A stretch of 64,000 nucleotides of DNA from Bacteroidota bacterium (GTDB lineage Bacteria; Bacteroidota; Bacteroidia; Palsa-965): assembly GCA_016194975.1 (NCBI GenBank), contig JACQAM010000023.1:248001-312000 (forward strand), in the 5' to 3' direction. The notes beneath the pieces are model-generated. The model was not told the DNA's origin and ran no database searches. It was given only the letters and a program-made list of their open reading frames with translations. Position 1 is the stretch's first letter; every line of letters starts with the position of its first letter. Shown piece by piece: positions 43,488 to 53,100 of this stretch. The position numbers and the translations under genes are program-made.

Positions 43488-44426
43488 TTAAGAAAGCGGA
43501 ATGATGTGTTGTTTAACAGAACGCTTTAATTGTTTGGGTATTGCGCCAAGAATGGATTCGGCAAGTTTGTCGATGAGTGCTTTTTTGAGTTGAGCGCGAT
43601 GGGTGACAATGCTGATCTCACGCGCGGGCTCGGGCGACCTGAAATAACGAACGGCCTCCTGTTGTTTCGCGGAAAGACCTGCAACAGCAAGATAAGGAAT
43701 GATGGTCATGTGTTCTCCGAGTTCAACAAGGCGGCGCAATGTTTCAATACTTCCGCTGCGGTAATCGATCTTAAATTCGGAAGATCTTTCCTTCCTGCGC
43801 GCGCAGAGATTCATCACCTGGTTACGCATACAATGTCCGTCGGCAAGAAGCAGCACATCATTCACATTCAGATCTTCGGTTTTCAGTTGACGTTTATTCC
43901 ATAACGGATTTTTTTTCGAGAGATAAGCGACGAAAGGTTCGTTGAACAAATTGATTTCCGTGAGAGAATCTTCATGAAGTGGCGTGGCCAGAATTCCGCA
44001 GTCGATAGATTCTTGCCGCAGTGCAGCTATGATGGAAGTGGTTGGCATTTCATCGATGGTAAGATGAACGAGCGGAAATTTCGCAGAGAAAACATCCACA
44101 AAAAGCGGAAGCAGGTACGGCGCAAGAGTAGGAATGATGGCTATGTGCAGTTCGCCTGAAATATCATCTTTAGTGGAAGCGATCACTTCGCTGAGGCGGT
44201 TACGTTCACGCAACACCACTTTTGCCTGTTCAAGAAAAACTTTTCCTGCATCAGTAACGGCAACGGGCTGGCGGCTGCGATCGAACAGGGTGATGCCTGC
44301 TTCTTCTTCGAGTTTTTTCACCTGCATGCTGAGCGTAGGTTGCGTAACGAAACATTTTTCGGCCGCAGTTACAAAACTTCCGTATTGGCCGACGGCAACG
44401 GCGTATTCGAGTTGCTGGAGAGTCAT
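43488..44426 (-). CDS. oxyR: OxyR-type hydrogen-peroxide-sensing LysR regulator
   Basis: A 312-residue LysR-family activator: N-terminal winged HTH (LEYAVAVGQYGSFVTAAEKCFVTQPTLSMQVKKLEEE), linker helix, and two-lobed sensor domain. The redox cysteines are Cys199 and Cys208 in LLLADGHCMRNQVMNLCARR, the same spacing and even the same numbers as in E. coli OxyR, so peroxide would form the activating disulfide. A TAAATTTG box (complement of 44447-44454) precedes the gene. Catalase or alkyl hydroperoxide reductase genes are not adjacent; a peroxiredoxin is at 56905-57375. Confidence 0.92.
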   Translation of the reverse strand: MTLQQLEYAVAVGQYGSFVTAAEKCFVTQPTLSMQVKKLEEEAGITLFDRSRQPVAVTDAGKVFLEQAKVVLRERNRLSEVIASTKDDISGELHIAIIPTLAPYLLPLFVDVFSAKFPLVHLTIDEMPTTSIIAALRQESIDCGILATPLHEDSLTEINLFNEPFVAYLSKKNPLWNKRQLKTEDLNVNDVLLLADGHCMRNQVMNLCARRKERSSEFKIDYRSGSIETLRRLVELGEHMTIIPYLAVAGLSAKQQEAVRYFRSPEPAREISIVTHRAQLKKALIDKLAESILGAIPKQLKRSVKQHIIPLS

Positions 44427-44446
44427 AGACAGTAACTATTAGATTA

Positions 44447-44454
44447 CAAATTTA
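44447..44454 (-). promoter_or_regulatory. -7 box of oxyR
   Basis: Complement reads TAAATTTG, a perfect TAnnTTTG, ending 20 bases before the oxyR ATG; the expected leader is about 15 bases. The spacer to the divergent DivIC-like gene also has TATTGG-type microrepeats (44466-44496). Confidence 0.5.
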
Positions 44455-44555
44455 ATAGATAATGGTATTGGAGTTTGGGGGTATTGGGTTATTGGCCCCG
44501 CTATTAACAAATGATCATAGTTATTCACACCTAAGGAAAAGACAGATGGTGGAAA

Positions 44556-44563
44556 TATCTTTG
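44556..44563 (+). promoter_or_regulatory. -7 box of the DivIC/FtsB-like gene
   Basis: A perfect TATCTTTG that ends five bases before the ATG at 44569, so the transcript probably starts at the start codon. Confidence 0.55.
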
Positions 44564-44568
44564 CCACG

Positions 44569-44874
44569 ATGAAAATCTTCAAGTACACTTTTAAATTTTT
44601 CCTGAACAAATACATTCTTACGGTACTGATCCTTGCAGGATGGTTGCTTTTCTTCGACAAGAATGATGTTTTCTCGCAGGTGGACAGGCATCGTGAAGTG
44701 ATGAAACTGCAGGCGGAGTCGGATTATTTCAGGAATGAGATCCTCAGGAATAAAAAAGAGCAGCATGAATTACAAAGCGATCCGGCGCTGCTTGAAAAAT
44801 TTGCCCGCGAGAATTATTTCATGAAGCGCGATAGTGAGGATGTTTTTGTGATCGTTGGGGACACCGTGCGCTGA
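44569..44874 (+). CDS. DivIC/FtsB-like septum formation initiator
   Basis: A 101-residue bitopic protein: short cytosolic tail, a transmembrane helix (about residues 14-30, KYILTVLILAGWLLFF) and a periplasmic coiled coil (about 38-70, with RHREVMKLQAESDYFRNEILRNKKEQHELQSD). It ends with the ALLEKFARENYFMKRDSEDVFVI block typical of the family. Such proteins bridge FtsL and FtsQ/DivIB in the divisome. Confidence 0.88.
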   Translation: MKIFKYTFKFFLNKYILTVLILAGWLLFFDKNDVFSQVDRHREVMKLQAESDYFRNEILRNKKEQHELQSDPALLEKFARENYFMKRDSEDVFVIVGDTVR

Positions 44875-44974
44875 GTTTCTCTTTCATTCGTCTTTTTCCT
44901 GCCAATTCCGCACTGTAATTAACGCTGATTGTCATTTGCTCTTCCCGAAAATCGTTATAAGTTTATGGTGTCCT

Positions 44975-45376
44975 ATGCCCCATCCCAAAATATATGATCT
45001 CGGCCATTCCCGCATTTCGTTAATGGATAATGGAATTGTAAAATTAGTTTGCGGAGATGATGTGGTGTACGATATAAAGGAGATCAGGGAGAACCTGAAA
45101 TGTATTGCTGAGATCGGAAAAGGAAAACGCCTTCCGGTGATGAATGTGGGAGGAAAATATACACTCGTCACAAAAGAGGGAAGAGAATTTGTGGCGAAAG
45201 CAGAATACAGCAGGAAAATGATTTCAGCAGAAGGATATGTAATGCGATCGACTGCGCAAAAAATGATTGCCGGTTTTTATATGAGGATCAATAAACCGAA
45301 AATGCCGACACGGTTTTTTACCAATGAAGAGGGCGCAATAAAGTGGCTGAAAAAATTTCTACCGGATCAGATATAG
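44975..45376 (+). CDS. Conserved hypothetical protein, possibly STAS-like
   Basis: A 133-residue soluble protein. The central part (KCIAEIGKGKRLPVMNVGGKYTLVTKEGREFVAKAEYSRKMISAEGYVMRS) and the end (FYMRINKPKMPTRFFTNEEGAIKWLKKFL) resemble the SpoIIAA/STAS-like domains common in Bacteroidota (beta-alpha pattern and the closing FTNEEGAIKWL helix). Function unknown. A frame from 44855 overlaps the divIC-like gene, but ATG 44975 gives a domain-sized protein with 100 bases of spacer. Confidence 0.6.
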   Translation: MPHPKIYDLGHSRISLMDNGIVKLVCGDDVVYDIKEIRENLKCIAEIGKGKRLPVMNVGGKYTLVTKEGREFVAKAEYSRKMISAEGYVMRSTAQKMIAGFYMRINKPKMPTRFFTNEEGAIKWLKKFLPDQI

Positions 45377-45559
45377 AAATTATTTTTCTTCCTGCCGCCA
45401 CCGCCTACTGCTTTTATTTTCCCAATGGTCATCTGTAAACTGAACAGAAATATTGCCGCTGATTTTCACAGATTCTCACTGATTATTTTCACAGATTAAT
45501 TCCTCTGTCTGTCGCTGCCTTCTGGCTGCTGCCCCGCCTCCCGCGAATGAATTCGTGGG

Positions 45560-47131
45560 CTATTGCCGGTATTCACCAAAAACTTTTCTCATTGCATCTG
45601 CAATTTCTCCAAGCGTGGCATACGACTCCACGGCAGCTAAAATGTGCGGTACAAGATTTTCATTTCCTTTTGCAGCAACGGCTACTTTCTCCAGGAGTTC
45701 TTTCACTTTTCCATTATCACGCGCCGATTTTATTTTTTTCAGTTTTGCGATCTGGGTTTGGCGGATGCTATCGTCGATCGTCAGAAGATTTTCCATTGGT
45801 TTTTCTTCAACCTGGAATTTATTCACGCCAACAATTATTTTTTTTCCGGCTTCAATTGCATTCTGGTAAGAATAAGAAGCACCGGCTATTTCATCCTGCA
45901 TGAATCCGTTTTCTATAGCAGCAACAGAACCACCCATCGCATCGATACGCTCTATATAGTCCCACGCTTTTTTTTCCACTTCATTCGTCAGTTCTTCCAC
46001 CATCCACGATCCTGCAAGCGGATCAACGGAATCGGGCACACCACTTTCATGCGCAATGATCTGTTGTGTGCGCAGTGCAATGCGCGCAGCTTCTTCCGTT
46101 GGCAATGCCAGCGCTTCATCAAATCCGTTGGTGTGCAGCGATTGTGTTCCGCCCATCACAGCAGCGAGTGCCTGCAATGTAACGCGCACAATATTATTGT
46201 GTGGTTGTTGCGCAGTGAGTGTACTTCCTCCTGTTTGTGTGTGAAAACGAAGCATCATCGATCGCGGATCTTTTGCGCCGAGATCTTTCGTGATCTTCGC
46301 CCACATTCTCCTTGCCGCGCGGAATTTTGCGATCTCTTCGAAAAAATTATTATGCGCATTGAAAAAAAACGAAAGCCGTTTTGCAAAAATGTCGATGTCG
46401 AGTCCTTTAGCGATCGCTGCCTTCAGGTACGCTTTTCCATTAGAGAGTGTGAAGGCGAGTTCCTGCACGGCAGTTGCTCCTGCTTCGCGGATATGATAAC
46501 CGGAAATGGAAATGGTATTCCACTTAGGAATTTCTTTACTGCAGAATTCGAAAACATCCGTGATGATGCGCATCGATTCTTTCGGCGGATAAATATAAGT
46601 TCCGCGAGCAGCATATTCTTTCAGCAGGTCATTCTGAATAGTTCCGGAAATTTTTTTCAGATCGGCTCCCTGCTTTTTCGCGAGCGCAATGTACATGCAC
46701 AATAAAATGGAAGCTGTAGAATTGATCGTCATAGACGTTGTCACTTCTTCCAGTTTTATTCCGTCGAAAAGAATTTCAATATCCGCAAGAGAATCTATGG
46801 CCACTCCGGATTTTCCGACTTCGCCATCTGCAAAATCATGGTCGGAATCATAACCGATCTGCGTGGGAAGATCGAATGCTACCGACAAACCGGTGGTTCC
46901 GTTTTTTAAAAGATAATGATAGCGTTTGTTCGATTCTTCTGCTGTAGAAAATCCTGCGTATTGCCGCATCGTCCACAACTTCCCGCGATACATATCCTGC
47001 TGCACACCGCGCGTGAAAGGAAATTCGCCCGGCTGCTCTTCCGGAATATCTTTTTTCGGATAAACGCGTTTTATCCCGATACCGGAATCGGTATGAAATT
47101 TTTTCTGCTCCTCTTCAGTCTGTTTTCCCAT
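45560..47131 (-). CDS. Methylmalonyl-CoA mutase-type acyl-CoA mutase large subunit
   Basis: A 523-residue TIM-barrel subunit of a B12-dependent acyl-CoA mutase. It has the family block [39 protein letters not shown] (substrate Tyr in YAGFST), [44 protein letters not shown] with the substrate His, [23 protein letters not shown], and [21 protein letters not shown]. The usual C-terminal cobalamin-binding domain (DxHxxG) is missing, so the B12 domain must be a separate protein not in this window. The substrate could be methylmalonyl-CoA or a related acyl-CoA. Confidence 0.92.
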   Translation of the reverse strand: MGKQTEEEQKKFHTDSGIGIKRVYPKKDIPEEQPGEFPFTRGVQQDMYRGKLWTMRQYAGFSTAEESNKRYHYLLKNGTTGLSVAFDLPTQIGYDSDHDFADGEVGKSGVAIDSLADIEILFDGIKLEEVTTSMTINSTASILLCMYIALAKKQGADLKKISGTIQNDLLKEYAARGTYIYPPKESMRIITDVFEFCSKEIPKWNTISISGYHIREAGATAVQELAFTLSNGKAYLKAAIAKGLDIDIFAKRLSFFFNAHNNFFEEIAKFRAARRMWAKITKDLGAKDPRSMMLRFHTQTGGSTLTAQQPHNNIVRVTLQALAAVMGGTQSLHTNGFDEALALPTEEAARIALRTQQIIAHESGVPDSVDPLAGSWMVEELTNEVEKKAWDYIERIDAMGGSVAAIENGFMQDEIAGASYSYQNAIEAGKKIIVGVNKFQVEEKPMENLLTIDDSIRQTQIAKLKKIKSARDNGKVKELLEKVAVAAKGNENLVPHILAAVESYATLGEIADAMRKVFGEYRQ

Positions 47132-47202
47132 GGAAAATTCAAAAATTCATTTGGTTTTTCAATTTATCAATCACTGAATTATTGAATCCTTGAATTATTG
47201 AA

Positions 47203-47751
47203 TTAAAACACCTGTCCCACTTCTTTCTTAAGATATTCAAGCGCCACCTGCGTCGGCATTTTTTCAATTTGCTGGGAGATCTGTAAAATCATCTGGCTCA
47301 GATCGACTCCTGTTGCAGTGTCAGGCAATTTCGATGCAGCAACATTCACCAGTTTGGTAATTTCTTCCTTCGCCGTCTTCACCATTTCCCAGGCGTGATT
47401 CGACATGTAAATTTGTTGGGAAAGATTGTGTTCGAATTCAGTGCGGATCGTTTTTGTCAATTCTGCTTGTAAAAGACGCGCACTCATTCCGCTCTTGTGC
47501 GTGCGCGTGATGAGGATGTGCGGATGTATGCGCTCGAGAAAAATACTCATGCGTTCATACGCCTGCAAACGAATCGGCGTAACCACATTCTGATTTGCAA
47601 GACGAATTTCTGCAAGACGACGTTTTGTTTCCGTGTCCAGAAAATTTTTCACAACAAGATAAGCGGCTGCAAAAACTACCAGCGACGGAAGCAAATACTT
47701 GAGCATATCCAGAATGGTAGTCAGCAGATCGGGAGAAGAAGAGTTGGGCAT
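47203..47751 (-). CDS. Membrane-anchored conserved Bacteroidota protein (DUF7935-like)
   Basis: A 182-residue protein with one N-terminal transmembrane helix (about residues 18-37, YLLPSLVVFAAAYLVVKNFL) and a helical cytosolic domain with the conserved PIRLQAYERMSIFLERI, a SARLLQAELTKTIRTEFEHNLSQQIYMSNHAW block, and a C-terminal LEYLKKEVGQVF. It looks like the DUF7935 family; function unknown. It lies 71 bases upstream of the mutase gene on the same strand, a pairing I recall as common in the phylum but have not checked. Confidence 0.7.
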   Translation of the reverse strand: MPNSSSPDLLTTILDMLKYLLPSLVVFAAAYLVVKNFLDTETKRRLAEIRLANQNVVTPIRLQAYERMSIFLERIHPHILITRTHKSGMSARLLQAELTKTIRTEFEHNLSQQIYMSNHAWEMVKTAKEEITKLVNVAASKLPDTATGVDLSQMILQISQQIEKMPTQVALEYLKKEVGQVF

Positions 47752-47868
47752 AAAAGATCGGGATCGTTAATGGTTCTGGTAAAAATAATCATTTCCCTGC
47801 GCGTATAGAATCGTATCTTTTTTCCGTTGTAACATTATAAGTTCCAGATTCGTATATTTAAGTTGCGA

Positions 47869-48501
47869 ATGAGAATACGCCGTTTCCATATTGTCCCCAT
47901 TCTATTGGCCTTCACAGGATTATGCCTTATGCAAATGGCTCCTCCCGCTGAAACTTTCCACGATTTGCTCGGATTTTCACTGATGCCCGGCGCAAATTCA
48001 AATCCGGTTTCTTTCAATATCGTCCGCAAATTCGACGATCCTGCAAAAGAAATTACCGCTTATTCCATTTCTAAAGATCAGTTCACTTCCATCGCATCCG
48101 GGTGGGGCGACAATTCTGCGAATCCCGATCACACCGATTTTTTTGCGAAATATGAAATTCAGAATTGCGGTTATCATCCCGACACGATCATTCACCGCAT
48201 TCTTTACAAAGGCGGAATTGGTTGCAGCACGGTAGATGAATTGTGGCGGCTCGGTTATTCCGAATATCCGTACTACGATCAGCCGGCACAAACGGCTCCC
48301 AAGATCGGCAACACGTATGATCCGAACGGCCCCGGCCCCGGTTGGGCAAAGGAAAAATTTTCTCCCGACGAAGGACAACAGGAAATTTTAAAACACTACG
48401 GCGTTACTTTCTGGAACGATATTTTTTATGGAGAAAATGCATTTCATCTTTTGCACGATATGCAGGATGATGCGTGGGTGAGTGCTTATAGCGGCGCGTG
48501 A
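47869..48501 (+). CDS. Exported protein of unknown function
   Basis: A 210-residue protein with an N-terminal hydrophobic segment (RFHIVPILLAFTGLCLMQMAPP), likely a signal peptide, and a Tyr/Pro/Gly-rich mature part (GYSEYPYYDQPAQTAPKIGNTYDPNGPGPGW) with two Cys. No domain recognised. ATG 47869 is preferred over the TTG at 47863; a TATATTTA box (47853-47860) ends eight bases before it, leaving almost no leader. Confidence 0.65.
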   Translation: MRIRRFHIVPILLAFTGLCLMQMAPPAETFHDLLGFSLMPGANSNPVSFNIVRKFDDPAKEITAYSISKDQFTSIASGWGDNSANPDHTDFFAKYEIQNCGYHPDTIIHRILYKGGIGCSTVDELWRLGYSEYPYYDQPAQTAPKIGNTYDPNGPGPGWAKEKFSPDEGQQEILKHYGVTFWNDIFYGENAFHLLHDMQDDAWVSAYSGA

Positions 48502-48514
48502 TTTTTTCAGGAGC

Positions 48515-48620
48515 GCAACTTCATCACATTTTATTCTCTCTGTTCCCGTCGAACGCAATCCCGAACGTGTTCGGGAAATGCGTACGCCGGGGCTAATGAG
48601 CAACTTCATCACATTTTATT
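48515..48620. repeat. 21-bp direct repeat flanking a palindromic segment
   Basis: The 21 bases at 48515-48535 are repeated exactly at 48600-48620. The 64 bases between them contain CCCGAAC-GT-GTTCGGG and end GCCGGGGCTAATGA. A related TGTTCCCGTC...GCCGGGGCTAAT word pair occurs at about 3071-3097, in the gap between hldD and the TerC gene. Confidence 0.65.
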
Positions 48621-48732
48621 TCCACCTGCACTTCCTGGTTTGGTCGGCTGGCACTCGCAGTTGATTTTTTCTTTGTATGAATATTACACATCAGGTTTCC
48701 ACGACAAAGAGGCATAAATTGTAAATCGTAAA

Positions 48733-48764
48733 TTGCAAATCGTAAATTGTTAGTCGTACATTTA
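48733..48764 (+). promoter_or_regulatory. Promoter of the aspartate aminotransferase gene
   Basis: TTG (48733-48735), 21 bases, TACATTTA (48757-48764). The predicted leader is about 17 bases. GTAAATTGCAAATC-type microrepeats surround the -33 element. Confidence 0.45.
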
Positions 48765-48785
48765 GCACTTCCAAAAAAATCGGTT

Positions 48786-49979
48786 ATGACACATCTCTCC
48801 GATCGCATTAATAAGCTGAGTGAGTCGCAAACAATAGCCATGGCGCGCAAAAGCCGTGAGCTCATCGCAAGTGGGATTGATATTATTTCACTCAGTCTGG
48901 GTGAACCCGATTTCAAAACTCCCGATGTCATAAAAGAAGCTGCAAAAAAAGCGATCGATTCCGATTTCAGTTATTACACACACGTTTCCGGTTATGCTGA
49001 ATTGCGCGAAGCCGTCTGTGAAAAATTGCGCCGCGATAATCAACTGAAATTTTCTGCCGACCAGGTTGTGATCACTACCGGCGCAAAACAGGCGATCGCC
49101 AACGCCGTTCTTTCATTGGTAAATCCGGGTGACGAAGTTATTGTGCCCATGCCCTATTGGGTAAGTTATCTCGAGATCATAAAACTTGCCGAAGGAATTC
49201 CGGTGATCATTCCAACATCGATCGAAAATAATTTTAAAGTCACTCCTGAACAAATTGCAAAAGCGATGACGCCGAAAACGCGTTTGTTCATGTTCAGCAC
49301 GCCCTGTAATCCTACAGGAACTGTTTATTCGAAAAATGAATTGCGCGCGATCGCAGAAGTTATTGCCAAACAACCGGATTGCTACATTCTCTCCGATGAA
49401 ATTTACGAGCACATTAATTTTCTCGGCGGGCATGAGAGCATGGCCCAGTTCGATTTTATTTATGATCGCACGGTAACCATTAATGGCGTTTCAAAAGGAT
49501 TTGCAATGACCGGTTGGCGCGGAGGATTTCTTGCCGCACCAAAATGGATCGCACAGGCCTGCGACAAAATGCAGGGACAAATTACTTCCGCTACTTCTTC
49601 CATCACGCAGAAAGCCATGCACGCGGCCATGCTCATGGATCCGGCAACCACGCATCCCATGCGCGACGCGTTCATGCGCCGGCGCGATATCATGCTCGCA
49701 GGCATGCGCGCAATTCCAGGACTGAAACTAAATAAACCCGATGGAGCATTTTATTTATTTCCGGAAATAAGTTTTTACCTCGGAAAAAAATTCAACGGAA
49801 CTGAAATTAAAAATGCTACCGACCTGAGTTTATTTCTGCTCCATGAGGCACATGTTGCCATTGTTCCCGGCGCAGCATTCGGCGACGATCATTACATCAG
49901 GATCTCTTATGCAACGTCGGATGATAAATTACAGGAAGCCTGCAGAAGAATGAAAGAAGCGCTGGGGAAATTAATATGA
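48786..49979 (+). CDS. aspC: Class I aminotransferase, probable aspartate aminotransferase
   Basis: A 397-residue PLP enzyme of fold type I (subgroup I-gamma, as in Thermus AspAT): ISLSLGEPDFKTP near the N-terminus, ITTGAKQAIANAVLSLVNPGDEVIVPMPYWVSY, STPCNPTGTVYS (the conserved Asn-Pro), LSDEIYEHI (Asp and Tyr of the cofactor site), VSKGFAMTGWRGGFLAAP with the Schiff-base Lys, and the late Arg in YIRISYA. ATG 48786 gives the normal family N-terminus; the frame from 48747 runs through the promoter. It probably interconverts aspartate and oxaloacetate. Confidence 0.93.
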   Translation: MTHLSDRINKLSESQTIAMARKSRELIASGIDIISLSLGEPDFKTPDVIKEAAKKAIDSDFSYYTHVSGYAELREAVCEKLRRDNQLKFSADQVVITTGAKQAIANAVLSLVNPGDEVIVPMPYWVSYLEIIKLAEGIPVIIPTSIENNFKVTPEQIAKAMTPKTRLFMFSTPCNPTGTVYSKNELRAIAEVIAKQPDCYILSDEIYEHINFLGGHESMAQFDFIYDRTVTINGVSKGFAMTGWRGGFLAAPKWIAQACDKMQGQITSATSSITQKAMHAAMLMDPATTHPMRDAFMRRRDIMLAGMRAIPGLKLNKPDGAFYLFPEISFYLGKKFNGTEIKNATDLSLFLLHEAHVAIVPGAAFGDDHYIRISYATSDDKLQEACRRMKEALGKLI

Positions 49980-50114
49980 TTACAGATTTTTAGATTACGA
50001 ATGGGGGAACGGAATGCGGAAAGTGCGGATATGCAGATTACAAATTATTGAATAATAAATTAGAAATACTTTTTCCCTTGCCCGCAAAAAATAATTTGTA
50101 ATGTGTAATCTTTC

Positions 50115-53100
50115 CTACTGCTGGTCTTTCTTCTTCCCGAATCGTTCCCCGAGATTTCCCAAACCGTCAATGATTTTACGCAGCACATCGAAATAAAGTG
50201 TGATGATCATGAGGATGGACATTCCCCACAGCACGCATAAATTCACCCAGAACGTATCGTAATAATGGCCGAATATTTTTTTGCGCGGCGCGAAGAAATG
50301 AGAGTTCGCAAAATTTGAATGATACGGTTCGAGGAAAATAGGATCGCTTCGCTGAATTAATTTTCCATTCTGCTCGATCAGTTTATTGAATTCATTTTTA
50401 TTCGTAACGAGATCGGAAAGCGCATCATTCATGTAATCATTCTTCAGTTGATTGAATTTCTCTTTCTTCGTGTCGGCAACTTTCGGATCCTTGTCGGTGA
50501 TCTGCGCATTCACCGCTTTATCACGGGCATCATTATTCGAATTGAAAACTTTCATGTAGATCGAATTCACCAGGTTCAGGTACGCACGCATGGAGTTCGC
50601 ATTGTCGGTATTGAAAGTTTTCGGAATTATTTTTGTGACGCAGGTATTGAGCGAATCGAGCTGGTGCATAAGTGAGGTGGAGATCGCACTCATTTTTTTT
50701 CGCTGTGGCGACGACAATTCCTTGATGCGTGAAAGATCATCACCGATCTCACTCCTGATGAGCGAAAGATCGCGCGTTTGTTCGAACGCCATCGTATCAT
50801 TCTTCGTTCTCATTTTACTGCTCTCGCCATTCGCGAAGGCAGCAGCGGGAATCAGTTTCGAATTTGTTTCGCATTTATCGATCATCCCGCGCAGGTGCGA
50901 GATCCAGTAATTCCGTTTGTAATCCGAAATGCTGAGCATCTCTTCATAAGAATAAAATAATTTTTCGTACTCGTTATTCTTGAACTGGTCAACAGCCAGC
51001 GCTTCGAATGCCCAGCGCGATGCCATCATTTCTCCGGCAACAGGAACAGTTTCCTGCGAAGTAATGGTGGGATTTAGTTTTTCGAATTTCACGATCACGC
51101 CACTCAACAAAAGTTGTGGAATAATAAGGAATGGAATGAGAATGTAAATAGTGACCGCCGAATTGAAAGCAGAAGAAATATTCAGCCCGAGCATATTCGC
51201 AAAACAGGAAGTGGTGAAAAGCACCAGCCAGTAATCGAGCCACATTCCTTTTATCTGCAGAATATAATTTCCAACGAGAATGAACATGAAGGTCTGTATC
51301 GCAGAGAGCACAAACATGATCAGGATCTTCGACATGAGATAACTCGACCGCGACAAATTCAGAAATGATTCGCGTTTTAAAATTTTCCGGTCGCGGATAA
51401 TTTCTTCCGCACTCACTGTAAGGCCGATGAAGAGCGCCACCACCACCGACATGAACATATATGCGGGAAGATTGTCGTTCTCGCGCAGGTTGTAACCGAT
51501 CTTGTTCGAGACATCGGTATTGAAAAAACGTACGAGGTATGCAAGAATAAATGCAAGCACAGGCGCTTCGAGCAGATTGATCACCATGTACTGCGTGTTC
51601 GTGAGCTTCGAGCGCACATCGCGCGTCATGAAGATCAGCATCTGTTTTATTCTTCCGGGAATATTGAAAGTACTTTCCGGATTTTCATTGAGCGGAACAA
51701 CTTTTTCCTGTTTCGACTCTACATATTCTCTGTAAAAATTATTCCACTCCGACGGAGAAACTTTTCTGCTGCGCGTGAGATTTCCATACTCATCCACCAC
51801 TTTCGATTCGATGATGTTGAAGATCTGCTCAGGATTCACATTACCGCAAGTCGGGCATTCGCTCTCATCACTGTTCACATGATTCACCATCTTCTTGAAA
51901 TACACGACTGCGTCAACAGGATTTCCGTTATAGATCGGGTAACCGCCATTGTCGAGAATAATGAGCTTGTCGAACATTTTAAAAATATCCGATGAGGGCT
52001 GGTGAATGACAACGAAAACCAATTTTCCTTTCAGCGCCAATTCCTTCAGCAAGTCCATGATGTTTTCCGAATCGCGCGAAGAAAGTCCGGAAGTTGGTTC
52101 GTCAACAAAAAGAACAGAAGGTTCGCGGATCAATTCGAGTGCAATGTTCAAACGTTTTCTTTGTCCGCCGGAAATTGTTTTTTCCAATGGAGAACCCACT
52201 TTCAGATTTCGCGCCTCATACAAACCGAGATCGGCCAGCAATTCATCCACCGTCTTCGTGATCTCCGCCTCACCCATATTCCCGAAGCAGAGTTTAGCAT
52301 TGTAATACAAATTCTGGAAGACGGTGAGTTCTTCAATGAGCAGATCGTCCTGCGAAACGTGGCCAATCACTCCTTCGATCTTGTCTTTCTGCGTGTGAAT
52401 ATTTATTCCATTGATCAGCACTTCTCCCTGCGTGGGCGCTTCATTACTATTGAGCACATTGAGCAAAGTAGATTTTCCCGCGCCCGACCCGCCCATTATT
52501 CCAATGAGCCGGCCTGATTCTTCCTGGATATTTACACCGCGCAAACCGAGTTTACCGGTTTTGAATTTGTATTCAATATTATTTGCGTTGAACGTGATCC
52601 TGTTCCCGGTTTTGCTGCTGAGGAATGCAGAAATAATATCGCTGTAATAAACCGGTTGAACTTTTGAAGAGCGAAGCGAAGAACCCGGCGTAAGAATGTA
52701 AACTTTATTCAGCAGCATCGCCTGCCCGTTCAGGTTGAGTTCTGCTCCGCCAAAATACCTGCACGCGTACATGGAAACACTCGGAATATAAACCACCACC
52801 ACGCGGCCGTTGCCCATGGTTTCGGAATAAATATGATGTGCGTGTTCGAATTTTCCGGAAGCGTCGCCATCGATCACGAGAAATTCGCTGATATCCGGCA
52901 TATCCTTCACATCTTTCTCCACGAAATCGCGCAAGCGGCCGAACTCTCCTTTTTCAATATTGAAAGTTTCGGAAACTGTTTGAACGAATTCCAGTTCCTG
53001 TTCTGAAATTTCATAACTGGAATGAATGAATTCGATCAACCTCAAAAGCACAACGATCTTCTGTTTCTGCGTGAGTTCTTCATTGATCTGCGTGCAGATG

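Noticed and set aside
45540-45559. CCCGCGAAT/ATTCGTGGG hairpin as the terminator of the mutase gene
   Set aside because: The position is right, but the T-run is missing and one pair is G-T; left as unproven.
45644-46705. 353-codon plus-strand frame opposite the mutase gene
   Set aside because: Cys/Phe/Arg/His-rich antisense shadow of a highly conserved enzyme gene.
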